NCBI GenBank assembly: GCA_036558305.1
Contig: DATBFX010000515.1
Span: 1 to 9,741, forward strand
From: DATBFX01 sp036558305
Lineage (GTDB): Bacteria > Chloroflexota > Chloroflexia > Thermomicrobiales > UBA6265
Direction: 5' to 3'
Length of the DNA: 9,741 bases
Shown: positions 1 through 7,273 of the stretch, one piece after another
Layout: the number at the start of each line of letters is the position of its first letter
How positions within the stretch are numbered: the first letter of the stretch is position 1
Translations under genes and position numbers: made by a program
Notes under the pieces: model-generated
The model's database searches: none
The model's input: only the letters and a program-made list of their open reading frames with translations
Told to the model about the DNA's origin: nothing

Positions 1-672
1 CTCGGGCATGTGGTTCTCGACGGCCTCGATCATCACCGCGTGCTGGGCCGTCGGCGTCGGCACCTGCATCCGGCGGGCGCGTCCGATCGCCGGGTGCGGG
101 ATGTCGCCGTCGCCGGCGATCTCGTTGCTGGTGTCGACGACGATGACGCGCTTGTGGAGATCTTCGGCGAGAACCCTGGCCATTTCTCGCAACATCGTTG
201 TCTTGCCAACGCCGGGACGTCCAAGAAGAAGGATACTTTCGCCTGATTCAATCAAATCTCGAATTATGGCAATCGTGCCGTAGACGGCGCGGCCGATGCG
301 GCAGGTGAGACCGACGATCTCGCCGCTGCGGTTGCGAATGGCGGAGATGCGGTGCAGGGTGCGCTCGATGCCGGCCCGGTTGTCGTCGCCGAAGTGGCCG
401 ATGCGCTCGGCGACGTAGTTCAGCTCGTCGCGGGTGACGTCGGTCGTGGTGAGGTAGGTTTCGCTCTCCTGGAACCGCGCCTCGGGGCGACGACCGAGGT
501 CCATCACGATCTCGATCAGGTGACCGCGTTCCCCGTTTTGGCCAAGCGCCCGGACGGCATCCGCGATCTGCGGCGGGAGGACGGCCAGGAGGTCGGCCAG
601 ATTGTCGGTGATCTCTTGCTCGTAGTCTTTGCGATCAAACGGACCGGTGCGCAGATTCGGCATGCTGCTCAA
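1..672 (-). CDS. Ycf45/SpoIIIAA-like AAA ATPase of the R3H-domain family (5' part; 3' end outside window)
   Basis: The first 224 codons are present and the frame is open to the left edge. A Walker A motif, GRPGVGKTT, lies at about residues 151-159. It is followed by VIVVDTSNEIAGDGDIPHP (about 177-194) and by the block IGRARRMQV and MIEAVENHMPE (about 197-224). This order is typical of the Ycf45/R3H single-stranded nucleic-acid-binding ATPases, which are related to the sporulation protein SpoIIIAA. The R3H domain would be C-terminal and is not in the window. Family members are predicted cytoplasmic ATPases; their role is poorly known. The chosen start is TTG at 672, because GAGGAG sits 6 nt upstream. 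ATG at 663 is 15 nt from that site, and GTG at 735 has no ribosome binding site and would read through a GC-rich hairpin. The gene lies 141 nt downstream of the acetyltransferase gene on the same strand. The family call is firm; the start is less so. Confidence 0.88.
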   Translation of the reverse strand, partial: MSSMPNLRTGPFDRKDYEQEITDNLADLLAVLPPQIADAVRALGQNGERGHLIEIVMDLGRRPEARFQESETYLTTTDVTRDELNYVAERIGHFGDDNRAGIERTLHRISAIRNRSGEIVGLTCRIGRAVYGTIAIIRDLIESGESILLLGRPGVGKTTMLREMARVLAEDLHKRVIVVDTSNEIAGDGDIPHPAIGRARRMQVPTPTAQHAVMIEAVENHMPE

Positions 673-692
673 CGAATACTCCTCGATAACTT

Positions 693-718
693 CCGGCGCC
701 GAGTGGGACCGGCGCCGG
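693..718. other. GC-rich hairpin in the leader of the R3H/AAA ATPase gene
   Basis: CCGGCGCC (693-700) and GGCGCCGG (711-718) are perfect 8-bp arms around a 10-nt loop. In the minus-strand transcript the hairpin ends 8 nt before the GAGGAG ribosome binding site. It has no T-run, so it is not an obvious intrinsic terminator. It may insulate the ribosome binding site or may be a by-product of high GC. Its presence argues against the upstream GTG start at 735. Confidence 0.4.
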
Positions 719-750
719 CCGTGCGGGATCGTCACGGAGTAGCAAGTTGA

Positions 751-811
751 AAGTGGCAAGTGCCAAGTAAACGACTTCTAACTTGCCACTTGCCACGTGG
801 AACTTGCCACT
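751..811. repeat. Short-repeat cluster of the AGTGGCAAGT type, 3' of the acetyltransferase gene
   Basis: ACTTGCCACT occurs at 781-790 and 802-811, and its complement AGTGGCAAGT at 752-761. The 11-base arms 751-761 and 781-791 are perfectly inverted with 19 nt between them. CTTGCCA is repeated in tandem as a heptamer at 782-795. Read on the minus strand, the cluster begins 2 nt after the TGA of the acetyltransferase gene, and a hairpin of 11 bp could form, followed by TTTC. The same decamer appears again at 2049-2130. It may act as a 3' processing or termination element, or be a dispersed intergenic repeat. Confidence 0.7.
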
Positions 812-813
812 CG

Positions 814-1992
814 TCATTGTATTGCGGTCCCATCGCCCGGTTTGCCGTGCAAGAAGGATGGTACCCGCTTTGGTAGACGCTCGATGACTTCGGCGTGGAA
901 GGGGACGGTCTCCGGTTGCGGCACCCGGGCGGTGGCGGTGGTGTACTTGACGTGGAGATCCTGTTCGAGGACCGGGTCGAACCCACGCTCGGAGAGGGCG
1001 GCAACGGCTTCGGCCTGGTAGCCGCGCAGAGCGCAATAGACACGCCCGACGCGGGCAACCCCGCGCAGGCGAGCGATCACGCCGTCCAACAAGCCAGGGA
1101 GGATGGCGTGGTTGTCGGGCGCGTAGATCAGTTCCATGACGTGCGTCGAACCGTGTGAGGAGACGCGGACGTAACCCAAGAGTTGATGGCCCTCCTCGGC
1201 GAGCCAGCCACGGGTGACGACGTCGCTGCTGCCGCCGACGCGGACGTCCCAGCGGTGACTGGTCCAGGCCTCGGCAAATTGCACCTGCTTCGGGACCGCC
1301 GAATTATAGAGTTGGTGGATGGCCCAGGTGTCGGTTTGCTCCTGTGCGCGCAACGGGATGACACCGGGCGCGCTGTGCAACTGTTGTGCCAGAAAGACGG
1401 TCTCGGAGGCGTAGGCGTTGAAGCCGACGCGACGGACCGCCTCGACGGCTGGGGCACCGACGGGAACCCGGGCATAAAGCCGCTTGACGCCGCGCAGCCC
1501 GGCGGCCGTCGTGGCGTGTCGAACCAACTCCTCCCAAACCGGCGCGGCATCGTAGACACCGGTCGACGAGCCGAGGGCGATCAGTTGCCAGCGACGGTCG
1601 GGAAGAACCGGTTGCCAGTGCGCGAAACCGACGAGGCGATCGCCGGCGCAGGCGACGAAAACGCGGGGTCGATTTTGCCGCCAGCGCAGGAAACGCGATG
1701 CCGCCGCTCGGACCGGACGGTAGGGATGCAGATTGATCTCGGGTTGGTTGAGGCGCAAGACCGTGGCTACCCGAACCAGAGGGACGAGATCGGTCAGACG
1801 GGCCGTGCGGACGGTCAGTTCCAACGGGCTGAACGACGAGTCGTCGTCCTGTTCCGCGCCGGCGGGATGCCAGAGGACCTCGGTTCGATCTGGGGAGGAA
1901 TCGGACGACGGAGACCGACTGGGGTCGTCCCGTTCTTCGGAACGAGCGGATGATCTGAGGATGAAGACGCCGGCTCGCTTCGTTGCGCTCAT
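814..1992 (-). CDS. Protein with two GNAT-like acetyltransferase domains
   Basis: The protein is 392 aa from ATG 1992; an in-frame GTG at 2019 would add 9 residues. The first 55 or so residues are charged and Ser/Asp-rich, and probably disordered. A GNAT-like segment then begins at LTVRTARLTDLVPLVRVA, has VFVACAGDRLVGFAHW about 50 residues on, and ends near AVEAVRRVGFNAYASETVFL. A second, weaker half runs through WLAEEGHQLLGYVRVS, THVMELIYAPDN and ALSERGFDPVLEQDLHVKY. The alternation of beta-4-like 'GFAHW/GYVRVS' strands and 'RVGF/ERGF' C-terminal segments is what suggests tandem GNAT folds. GNAT enzymes move an acetyl group from acetyl-CoA to an amine; the substrate here cannot be inferred. 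ATG 1992 has GGAG directly against it with no spacer, so neither start has a good ribosome binding site. Short repeats of one family flank the gene on both sides. Confidence 0.72.
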   Translation of the reverse strand: MSATKRAGVFILRSSARSEERDDPSRSPSSDSSPDRTEVLWHPAGAEQDDDSSFSPLELTVRTARLTDLVPLVRVATVLRLNQPEINLHPYRPVRAAASRFLRWRQNRPRVFVACAGDRLVGFAHWQPVLPDRRWQLIALGSSTGVYDAAPVWEELVRHATTAAGLRGVKRLYARVPVGAPAVEAVRRVGFNAYASETVFLAQQLHSAPGVIPLRAQEQTDTWAIHQLYNSAVPKQVQFAEAWTSHRWDVRVGGSSDVVTRGWLAEEGHQLLGYVRVSSHGSTHVMELIYAPDNHAILPGLLDGVIARLRGVARVGRVYCALRGYQAEAVAALSERGFDPVLEQDLHVKYTTATARVPQPETVPFHAEVIERLPKRVPSFLHGKPGDGTAIQ

Positions 1993-2048
1993 CTCCGTCG
2001 ATTCTACACGCGCTGTCACCGGTCCGCAACGGGACGAAGGTCACTTCG

Positions 2049-2130
2049 AGTGGCAAGTACCGAGCTTCGAGCTTCGAGCTTGGGTCGGCGTCACTCGCTC
2101 CTTGCCACTTGTACCTTGGGACTTGCCACT
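2049..2130. repeat. Short-repeat cluster of the AGTGGCAAGT type, 3' of recR, with CGAGCTT heptamers
   Basis: AGTGGCAAGT at 2049-2058 and ACTTGCCACT at 2121-2130 form a perfect 10-bp inverted pair, and CTTGCCACTT recurs at 2101-2110. Between them CGAGCTT is repeated three times in exact tandem (2061-2081). On the minus strand the cluster starts 3 nt after the recR stop codon. It fills most of the 141-bp gap between recR and the ATG of the acetyltransferase gene. Confidence 0.72.
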
Positions 2131-2133
2131 TCG

Positions 2134-2772
<639 letters not shown>

Positions 2773-2777
2773 GAGTC

Positions 2778-2818
2778 GGACGTACGTTCTATTTTACCAC
2801 GAGGCGGCGAGGCGGCAA
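2778..2818 (-). promoter_or_regulatory. Predicted recR promoter with a degenerate LexA-like site
   Basis: On the minus strand TTGCCG (2813-2818) is followed after 16 nt by TGG-TAAAAT (-10 at 2791-2796), a good sigma-70 match with an extended -10. Directly after it comes GAAC-GTAC-GTCC (2778-2789), which matches the Gram-positive LexA consensus GAAC-N4-GTTC at 7 of 8 fixed bases. It would cover the transcription start. The promoter is credible; the operator is a suggestion only. Confidence 0.5.
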
Positions 2819-2911
2819 GGAAGAGTACGACGATTCTCTCGCCTCGTCGCCTTCCCGCATGCTCGCCTCCCTCGTCCTTGCCGCCTGGCCGCCTCGCCGC
2901 CTCGCCGCCTC
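2800..2911. repeat. GAGGCGGC octamer repeats and long inverted repeat between ftsK and recR
   Basis: GCCGCCTS is repeated four times in tandem at 2880-2911 (the first copy ends in G, the others in C), and GAGGCGGC twice at 2801-2816. The 21-base arms 2800-2820 and 2877-2897 are inverted copies with one mismatch and 56 nt between them. On the minus strand the array starts 2 nt after the ftsK stop. The distal arm contains the -35 of the recR promoter. It could form a large hairpin in the ftsK 3' end. Confidence 0.75.
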
Positions 2912-2913
2912 CG

Positions 2914-5100
2914 TCAGTAGTCTCCGCCGAGAAACGGCCGGCCCTTGAGACCGTCGGCGGGGCCGACGTAGCCTTCGTCTTCCATGCGTTCGATCAGGCG
3001 GGCGGCGCGGTTGTAACCGATGCGGAGGCGGCGCTGAAGCATGGAGGCGGAGGCGGTGCCCTGTTCGCGGACGATTTCGAGGGCTTTCTCCATCATCGGG
3101 TCGTCTTCGCCCTCGTCGGCGTCGGGGTTGCTGCTGGGGAGTTCCAGCCACTCCTTGGCGTATTGCGGGATGGGCGCCACGTCGTGCCAGTGGCCGACGA
3201 TGTAGTGGACGTCCTTGTCCTCGACGAAGGCGCCCTGGATGCGCTGGGGTTTGGCGGCGTCGGGGGGCATGAAGAGCATGTCGCCGCGACCGAGGAGGCG
3301 TTCGGCGCCGGGCATGTCGAGGACGACGCGGCTGTCGGTCAGCGAGGTGACGGCGAAGGCGATGCGGGCCGGGACGTTGGCCTTGATCAACCCGGTCAGG
3401 ACGTCGACCGAGGGGCGTTGGGTGGCGATGATCAGGTGGATACCGGCGGCGCGGCCCATCTGGGTGAGGCGGCAGAGGAGAGTTTCGACCTCATCTGGTG
3501 AGGTCATCATCAGGTCGGCCAGCTCGTCGAGGATGACGACGAGGTAGGGGATGCGCTCGGCGGCCGGTTCGTCGGTGATCTTGAGTTTGTAGCCTTCGAG
3601 GTTGCGGACCGAGTTCTTGGCGAAGACGTCGTAGCGGCGCTGCATCTCCTGGACGACGAGGCGGAGGGCGCCGACGACCTTGTCCATCTCGGTCACGACC
3701 GGGCATTGGAGGTGGGGGACGCCGTTGTACCCGACGAGCTCGACCATCTTGGGGTCGATCATCAGCATCTTGAGTTCATCCGGTCCGCGCGTCAGGAGGA
3801 AGGTCGAGATAATGGCGTTGAGACCGACGCTCTTGCCGGAACCGGTGGCGCCGGCGATGAGCAGGTGCGGCATCTTGGTGAGGTCGTGGATGACGTACTT
3901 GCCGTTGACGTCGCGGCCGAGCGGGACGGGGATTTTGGCTTTGCTGCGGGCGAACTGCGGCGACTCCAGGGTCTCGCGGAGACCGACGGTGGCGACCTGG
4001 GCGTTCGGGATTTCGAGACCGACGCGGGCCATGCCGGGGACCGGGGCCTCGATCCGGATGCTGGGGGCGGCGAGGGCGAGGGCGAGGTCGTTTTGCAGTT
4101 CGGTGATGCGGCGGACCTTGGTCCCGACACCCGGTTCGAGCGTGTACTGGGTGACGGCGGGACCGGGGTTGATCTCGCGAACGCGGGCCTCGACCTTGAA
4201 GCTGGCGAGGGTGTGCTCGATCAGGCGGGCTTTGCCCTCAAGATCGATCGTGTCGAGACTGACGGTCTCGTAGTAGGCGAGGCGGGCGACGTCGGGGAGG
4301 GGCATCGGTTCGCCGGGAGCGACCGGGGCGACCTTCGGCAGCGCCGCGGTCGCGGGGGCGGGTTTCGGTTCGGCTTTTGGGATGTTGATCACCGGCGCCA
4401 CCGGCGGTTTTTCTTCCTTGACCGGTTTGGCGGTTTTGGCCGGGAGGGCGGCGATCGGTTCCTCTTCGAACTCTTCGAATTCCTCGCCGGCGAACCAGAG
4501 GTCGCGGAGGTCGCGGTAGAGGGTCAGGACGTCGGTGTCGGCGAGGAGGAAGATGCCGAAGGCGCCGGCGACGAGCAGGAGGACGGCGGCGCCGACCTGA
4601 CCGAGGGCGCCGCGGAGGAGCGTGGCGACGGCAAGACCGAGTTGCCCGCCGTCGGAGTTGGGGGCCTGCTCGGCGGCGAGTTCGAAGAGACCGACGATGG
4701 CGAGGGCGAAAGCGGCACCGCCGAGGTAGTGGCGGGGCAGCAGGATCGGTCCCTCCTGGGTGCGGAAGGCGCGGTAGGCGATGGCGAGGAGGAAGACGGG
4801 GACGAGGAAGGCGCCTTGCCCGCAGACGGTGTGGAGGGTGCGGCCCCACCAGGCGACGAAGGTGCCGTCCAGGTTGCGGTTGCCGAGGACCCAGGCACTG
4901 AGGAGGGAGCCCAGCAGGGCGACGACCGCGGTGATCTCCCGGCGCAGGCGCTCGGAGACAACGAGGTCGGGGAGCAAAGCCGAGAACCCGCGGCCGACCG
5001 CGCGCAGGCGGGCGGTGAGGGGAAGGGTTTCCCCGGCCGCATCGGCGCGTTGGGCTTTCCTGGCGGCCGACCCGGCCCGGATCTTGGTCTGCGTCGCCAT
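2914..5100 (-). CDS. ftsK: DNA translocase FtsK/SpoIIIE family
   Basis: FtsK pumps double-stranded DNA at the division septum and helps chromosome dimer resolution and segregation. The product is 728 aa, with about four N-terminal membrane segments (near 57-74, 93-112, 126-145 and 165-187). A fairly short acidic and Pro/Ala/Lys-rich linker follows (about 205-268), then the alpha domain (about 271-385) and the RecA-like motor. Walker A is GATGSGKS (417-424) and Walker B is VVILDELADLM (521-531). The family block ATQRPSVDVLTGLIKANVPA lies at about 559-578. A C-terminal winged-helix gamma domain (about 670-728, with RIGYNRAARLIERME) would read polar DNA signals. ATG 5100 is chosen because GGAG lies 9 nt upstream; GTG 5115 would add five residues but overlaps that site. 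All key residues are intact. No partner recombinase is present here. Confidence 0.97.
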   Translation of the reverse strand: MATQTKIRAGSAARKAQRADAAGETLPLTARLRAVGRGFSALLPDLVVSERLRREITAVVALLGSLLSAWVLGNRNLDGTFVAWWGRTLHTVCGQGAFLVPVFLLAIAYRAFRTQEGPILLPRHYLGGAAFALAIVGLFELAAEQAPNSDGGQLGLAVATLLRGALGQVGAAVLLLVAGAFGIFLLADTDVLTLYRDLRDLWFAGEEFEEFEEEPIAALPAKTAKPVKEEKPPVAPVINIPKAEPKPAPATAALPKVAPVAPGEPMPLPDVARLAYYETVSLDTIDLEGKARLIEHTLASFKVEARVREINPGPAVTQYTLEPGVGTKVRRITELQNDLALALAAPSIRIEAPVPGMARVGLEIPNAQVATVGLRETLESPQFARSKAKIPVPLGRDVNGKYVIHDLTKMPHLLIAGATGSGKSVGLNAIISTFLLTRGPDELKMLMIDPKMVELVGYNGVPHLQCPVVTEMDKVVGALRLVVQEMQRRYDVFAKNSVRNLEGYKLKITDEPAAERIPYLVVILDELADLMMTSPDEVETLLCRLTQMGRAAGIHLIIATQRPSVDVLTGLIKANVPARIAFAVTSLTDSRVVLDMPGAERLLGRGDMLFMPPDAAKPQRIQGAFVEDKDVHYIVGHWHDVAPIPQYAKEWLELPSSNPDADEGEDDPMMEKALEIVREQGTASASMLQRRLRIGYNRAARLIERMEDEGYVGPADGLKGRPFLGGDY

Positions 5101-5201
5101 GAGCGCGCTCTCCACTGACGGTACCGACGCCCGACGCGGCGGTCGGGTTTCGGGAGCGGGTCGGCGTCACGGCGGGGGCACGCGCGGGGGCGTACGTTCG
5201 G

Positions 5202-5220
5202 CGTGTACGGAGTATACACG
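5202..5220 (-). promoter_or_regulatory. Possible ftsK -10 element inside a dyad
   Basis: CGTGTA (5202-5207) and TACACG (5215-5220) are 6-bp inverted arms around 7 nt. On the minus strand the dyad contains TATACT (5211-5216), one mismatch from the -10 consensus, about 110 nt before the ftsK ATG. No good -35 lies 16-18 nt upstream, so an activator or another sigma factor would be needed. A -10 overlapped by a dyad is a common operator layout, but the evidence is thin. Confidence 0.3.
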
Positions 5221-5230
5221 ACGAGGTGTC

Positions 5231-5265
5231 AGCCGGTAGCCGGTAGGGCGGGTCGTCAGTCGTCA
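5231..5265. repeat. Tandem heptamers upstream of ftsK
   Basis: AGCCGGT is repeated twice at 5231-5244, and GTCGTCA twice at 5252-5265, with 7 nt between the pairs. They resemble the heptamer tandems in the other spacers of this window but use different words. No gene is seen from 5116 to 5480. Confidence 0.6.
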
Positions 5266-5321
5266 GTGGGTGTGGTTCGGCGCGGGTGGGCGCCGACGGG
5301 GACCGCGCGTCGGTCCCACGG

Positions 5322-5370
5322 GCGGGCCCTCACCCCCGGCCCCTCTCCCGGTGCGCGGGAGAGGGGAGGG
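5322..5370. repeat. Dispersed GC-rich palindrome of the CCCTCACCCC / CCCCTCTCCC type
   Basis: CCCTCACCCCCGG is followed by a perfect 11-bp stem, CCCCTCTCCCG (5340-5350) and CGGGAGAGGGG (5356-5366), around the loop GTGCG. Very similar palindromes are scattered between genes in many unrelated high-GC bacteria, so this is read as an interspersed repeat of no known coding role. It has no T-run and lies in the divergent spacer, so it is unlikely to be a terminator. Confidence 0.75.
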
Positions 5371-5480
5371 TTGCCACGGGTGGGGTTGCCTACCTTGGCG
5401 GGCGGGGCGGTGGGGACGGGCGGAAGGGAGGCACTGCCCAGGCCCGCACGCCGTGCCGCGTGTGCCGCTTGAGGAGGAAT

Positions 5481-5564
5481 ATGGATCATTTGATTCTATT
5501 TGTCGATACCTCGTTGCGCTGGATGCGGATTGACGCGGCGATCTGGTCGGTCTATTATCGATAA
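5481..5564 (+). CDS. Possible 27-aa small ORF ahead of the carbonic anhydrase gene
   Basis: An ATG stands 3 nt after AGGAGG, a strong ribosome binding site, and opens a 27-codon frame (starting MDHLILFVDTSLRWM, ending IWSVYY-R) with a stop at 5562-5564. The peptide has two short hydrophobic stretches. The local base composition is less GC-rich than the surroundings. Against it, the sigma-70 promoter of the next gene lies inside its 3' half, so a transcript from that promoter would not contain it, and no promoter of its own was seen. It could be a decayed gene end, a leader peptide or chance. Confidence 0.25.
   Translation: MDHLILFVDTSLRWMRIDAAIWSVYYR
5530..5558 (+). promoter_or_regulatory. 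Sigma-70-type promoter of the carbonic anhydrase gene
   Basis: TTGACG (5530-5535) and TATTAT (5553-5558) are each one base from consensus and are separated by exactly 17 nt. Transcription would start near 5565, giving a leader of about 45 nt to the GTG at 5610. This is the best promoter match in the window and suggests vigorous, possibly constitutive expression. Confidence 0.7.
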
Positions 5565-5609
5565 TTGGATCAACTTCTTAGGTACGATTACGCGAGATGG
5601 GAGGTTGCC

Positions 5610-6104
5610 GTGTCGGTTACCGACGAGTTCCTGGCCGCCAATGCGCAGTACGCCGTCGGTTTCACGAAGGGCGAGCTGCCGATGCCGCCCGGTCGCCATG
5701 CCGCCGTCCTGGTCTGCATGGATGCGCGGATCGACCCGGCCAGGGCGCTCGGTCTGGAAGAAGGGGACGCCCACGTCGTCCGCAACGCCGGGGGGCGGGC
5801 CAGCGACGACGCGATCCGCTCCCTCGTCATCTCCTACAAGCTGCTCGGCACCCGCGAGTTCCTCGTCGTCCACCACACCGACTGCGGCATGCTGACATTC
5901 AGCAACGAGCACCTGCGCGATCAACTCAAGCGGGACCTGGGTGCCGACGCCTCGGCGATCGACTTCTTGCCCTTCGGCGACCTCGACCAGAGCGTCCGGG
6001 ATGACGTGGCGACCATCCGCTCCTCGCCCCTGGTCCCGCAGGACATCACGGTCCGCGGTTTCGTGTACGACGTGGGGACGGGGCGGTTACGGGAAGTTGC
6101 CTGA
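5610..6104 (+). CDS. Beta-class carbonic-anhydrase-like protein
   Basis: Beta-carbonic anhydrases are zinc enzymes that interconvert CO2 and bicarbonate in the cytoplasm. The 164-aa product has the expected metal and dyad residues: C36, D38 and R40 in VCMDARIDP, and H89 and C92 in VVHHTDCGM. VVRNAGGRASDDAIRSL (about 56-72) is also typical of the family. The length and the HHTDCGM signature resemble the short Rv1284-like subgroup rather than the longer plant-type enzymes. The start is GTG 5610, with GGGAGG 5 nt upstream. A longer frame from TTG 5565 is rejected because that codon lies at the predicted transcription start. The gene stands alone, with a strong promoter upstream and convergent genes downstream. 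Activity is inferred; some members of this subgroup have no proven hydratase activity. Confidence 0.92.
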   Translation: MSVTDEFLAANAQYAVGFTKGELPMPPGRHAAVLVCMDARIDPARALGLEEGDAHVVRNAGGRASDDAIRSLVISYKLLGTREFLVVHHTDCGMLTFSNEHLRDQLKRDLGADASAIDFLPFGDLDQSVRDDVATIRSSPLVPQDITVRGFVYDVGTGRLREVA

Positions 6105-6121
6105 GCCGACGTTAAGCGGCT
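6104..6121. terminator. Weak hairpin between convergent stop codons
   Basis: AGCCG (6104-6108) and CGGCT (6117-6121) can pair around 8 nt between the two convergent genes. The stem is only 5 bp and lacks a clear T-run on either strand, so it is a doubtful bidirectional terminator. No better candidate lies in the 7-bp gap. Confidence 0.2.
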
Positions 6122-6336
6122 TGACCTTGGGCAGAGCCGGCACGCTCGGCGAGCTCGGCACCGGCGGCGATCTGGGTGAGGTTGCCGACCGCGTCCTCGA
6201 ACAGGAAAGCCAAGGTCTCGGCGTAACTCGCGCCGAACCGGACGATCGCGGCACGGACCAGGGCGAGGGCATCGTCCTCTCGGTCGTAGCAATCGATCAT
6301 ATTGCCGGTCTCGACATCCCAGAGTTCGTGGTTCAT
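6112..6336 (-). CDS. Conserved-looking small protein of unknown function (74 aa)
   Basis: The 74-aa product starts MNHELWDVETGNMIDCYDRE and continues DDALALVRAAIVRFGASYAE and TLAFLFEDAVGNLTQIAAG. The pattern 'WD..TGN.I..YD...DAL..VR.AI...G..Y...LAF..ED..G....IA.G' is compact and looks selected. It has no signal peptide, membrane segment or metal motif. From memory, similar short proteins occur in Chloroflexota and actinobacteria without a known function, but that is not checked. The ATG lies 26 nt after the hydrolase stop codon, so the two are probably co-transcribed. There is no clear ribosome binding site. The frame is also open upstream as a shadow of the hydrolase gene, but that extension has a different, arginine/proline-rich composition and is excluded. 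Confidence 0.7.
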   Translation of the reverse strand: MNHELWDVETGNMIDCYDREDDALALVRAAIVRFGASYAETLAFLFEDAVGNLTQIAAGAELAERAGSAQGQAA

Positions 6337-6362
6337 CGCTTTGGACGTGTCCGCAAACGTCG

Positions 6363-7244
6363 TCAGACCGTCGCGAGGAAGGGTCCCATCGCGTCGAGGA
6401 CCCGTTGGGCGTGGCGGCCGTGCAGTTCGTGGCCCATCCCCCCGAGCCGGACGTGGGTGGCGCGGGGCAGGAGCCGGAGTCCTAACGCCACCTCCTCGTC
6501 CGACAAGGCCCCCCCGGCGGCAGGGTCCGCCTGGAGGATGAGCACCGGGCAGGAGATCGCGGGGAGGAGCGTTTCGGGGTCGTAGCCTGCGCGCATGGCG
6601 TCGCGTCCTTCGCGCACCGCCGCGAGCATGTCGGGATCCAGCCGGTGCAGGTTCGTCGCCTGGAACTCGAACCAGGGGTTCTCGTCGCCGAACGCGTCCC
6701 CCGCCCGGACCGGTTCCTCGGTCCCCGGCACAAACACCGGCATGGCCCGCAGGGCGGCTGCGATCTCCGGCACCGGCCGCCCGGCGAGGCGATGCCACAG
6801 CTCGTTCTGCGCCCTGTGGAGCCGGTACTGGAGGTTGTCCTGGTCGGCCGGGGCCGGGTCGTCGTCGCGCGAGAACTGGACGTCGCCGTGGACGACGGCC
6901 CGGAAGAGGCCGGGCTGCGCCGCCGCCGCCATGATCGCGACCTCGGCGCCGAGGGAGTGGCCGTAGACGACGGCCGGCTCTCGCACCGCGCCGGCGAGGA
7001 AGGCGGCGATGTCCGCGGCGTAGTCGCGCAGGTCGTACCGCCCGGGCACGCGGCCCGACAGCCCGTGCCCACGCAAGTCCGGGGCGTAGACGTGCCACCG
7101 ATCGGCGAGCAGGGCGATGAGGGCGTCGGCGTAGCGCCAACTGCCGGCGCCGCCGTGCAGGATCACGAACGGCGGCCCGTTGGGCGGACCTTCGCCGTAA
7201 TTGAGTTCGACCGTGCCCGTATCGAACCGCCGCTCGCTCGGCAC
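6363..7244 (-). CDS. Alpha/beta-fold hydrolase
   Basis: The 293-aa product has the alpha/beta hydrolase order. VILHGGAGSW (about 27-36) supplies the oxyanion region, and YAPDLRGHGLSG (53-64) follows. The nucleophile elbow is VVYGHSLGAEVA (92-103, Ser97). The likely acid is Asp240 in PVLILQADPAAGG, and the likely base is His272 in GGMGHELHG. The lid (about 120-225) is not distinctive, so esterase, lactonase, epoxide hydrolase or haloalkane dehalogenase cannot be told apart. There is no signal peptide. GTG 7244 is chosen because GAGGGG lies 6 nt upstream. GTG 7277 would add 11 residues and overlaps the stop of a 42-codon ORF as GTGA, which would fit translational coupling. The gene is probably co-transcribed with the small genes on either side. 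Confidence 0.92.
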   Translation of the reverse strand: MPSERRFDTGTVELNYGEGPPNGPPFVILHGGAGSWRYADALIALLADRWHVYAPDLRGHGLSGRVPGRYDLRDYAADIAAFLAGAVREPAVVYGHSLGAEVAIMAAAAQPGLFRAVVHGDVQFSRDDDPAPADQDNLQYRLHRAQNELWHRLAGRPVPEIAAALRAMPVFVPGTEEPVRAGDAFGDENPWFEFQATNLHRLDPDMLAAVREGRDAMRAGYDPETLLPAISCPVLILQADPAAGGALSDEEVALGLRLLPRATHVRLGGMGHELHGRHAQRVLDAMGPFLATV

Positions 7245-7273
7245 CCGTGGCCCCTCTTTCGACCCGCGATCGG

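Noticed and set aside
673..735. GTG 735 start for the R3H/AAA ATPase
   Set aside because: No ribosome binding site, and the added stretch is a GC-rich hairpin; TTG 672 has GAGGAG at 6 nt.
1183..1953. Plus-strand 256-codon frame opposite the acetyltransferase gene
   Set aside because: No domain or ribosome binding site, and low-complexity composition; the minus-strand frame carries recognisable GNAT-like patterns.
3706..5118. Plus-strand open frame of 470 codons opposite ftsK
   Set aside because: It is an antisense shadow of the clear FtsK gene: Gly/Asp/Glu-rich, no motifs, explained by high GC at third codon positions.
5187..5198. GAAC-GTAC-GCCC upstream of ftsK as a LexA site
   Set aside because: Two of eight fixed bases differ and the second half is poor, so it is not a credible SOS box.
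6337..7140. Long upstream extension of the 74-aa gene through the hydrolase gene
   Set aside because: The extension is an Arg/Pro-rich shadow of the hydrolase; patterned sequence begins only at ATG 6336.
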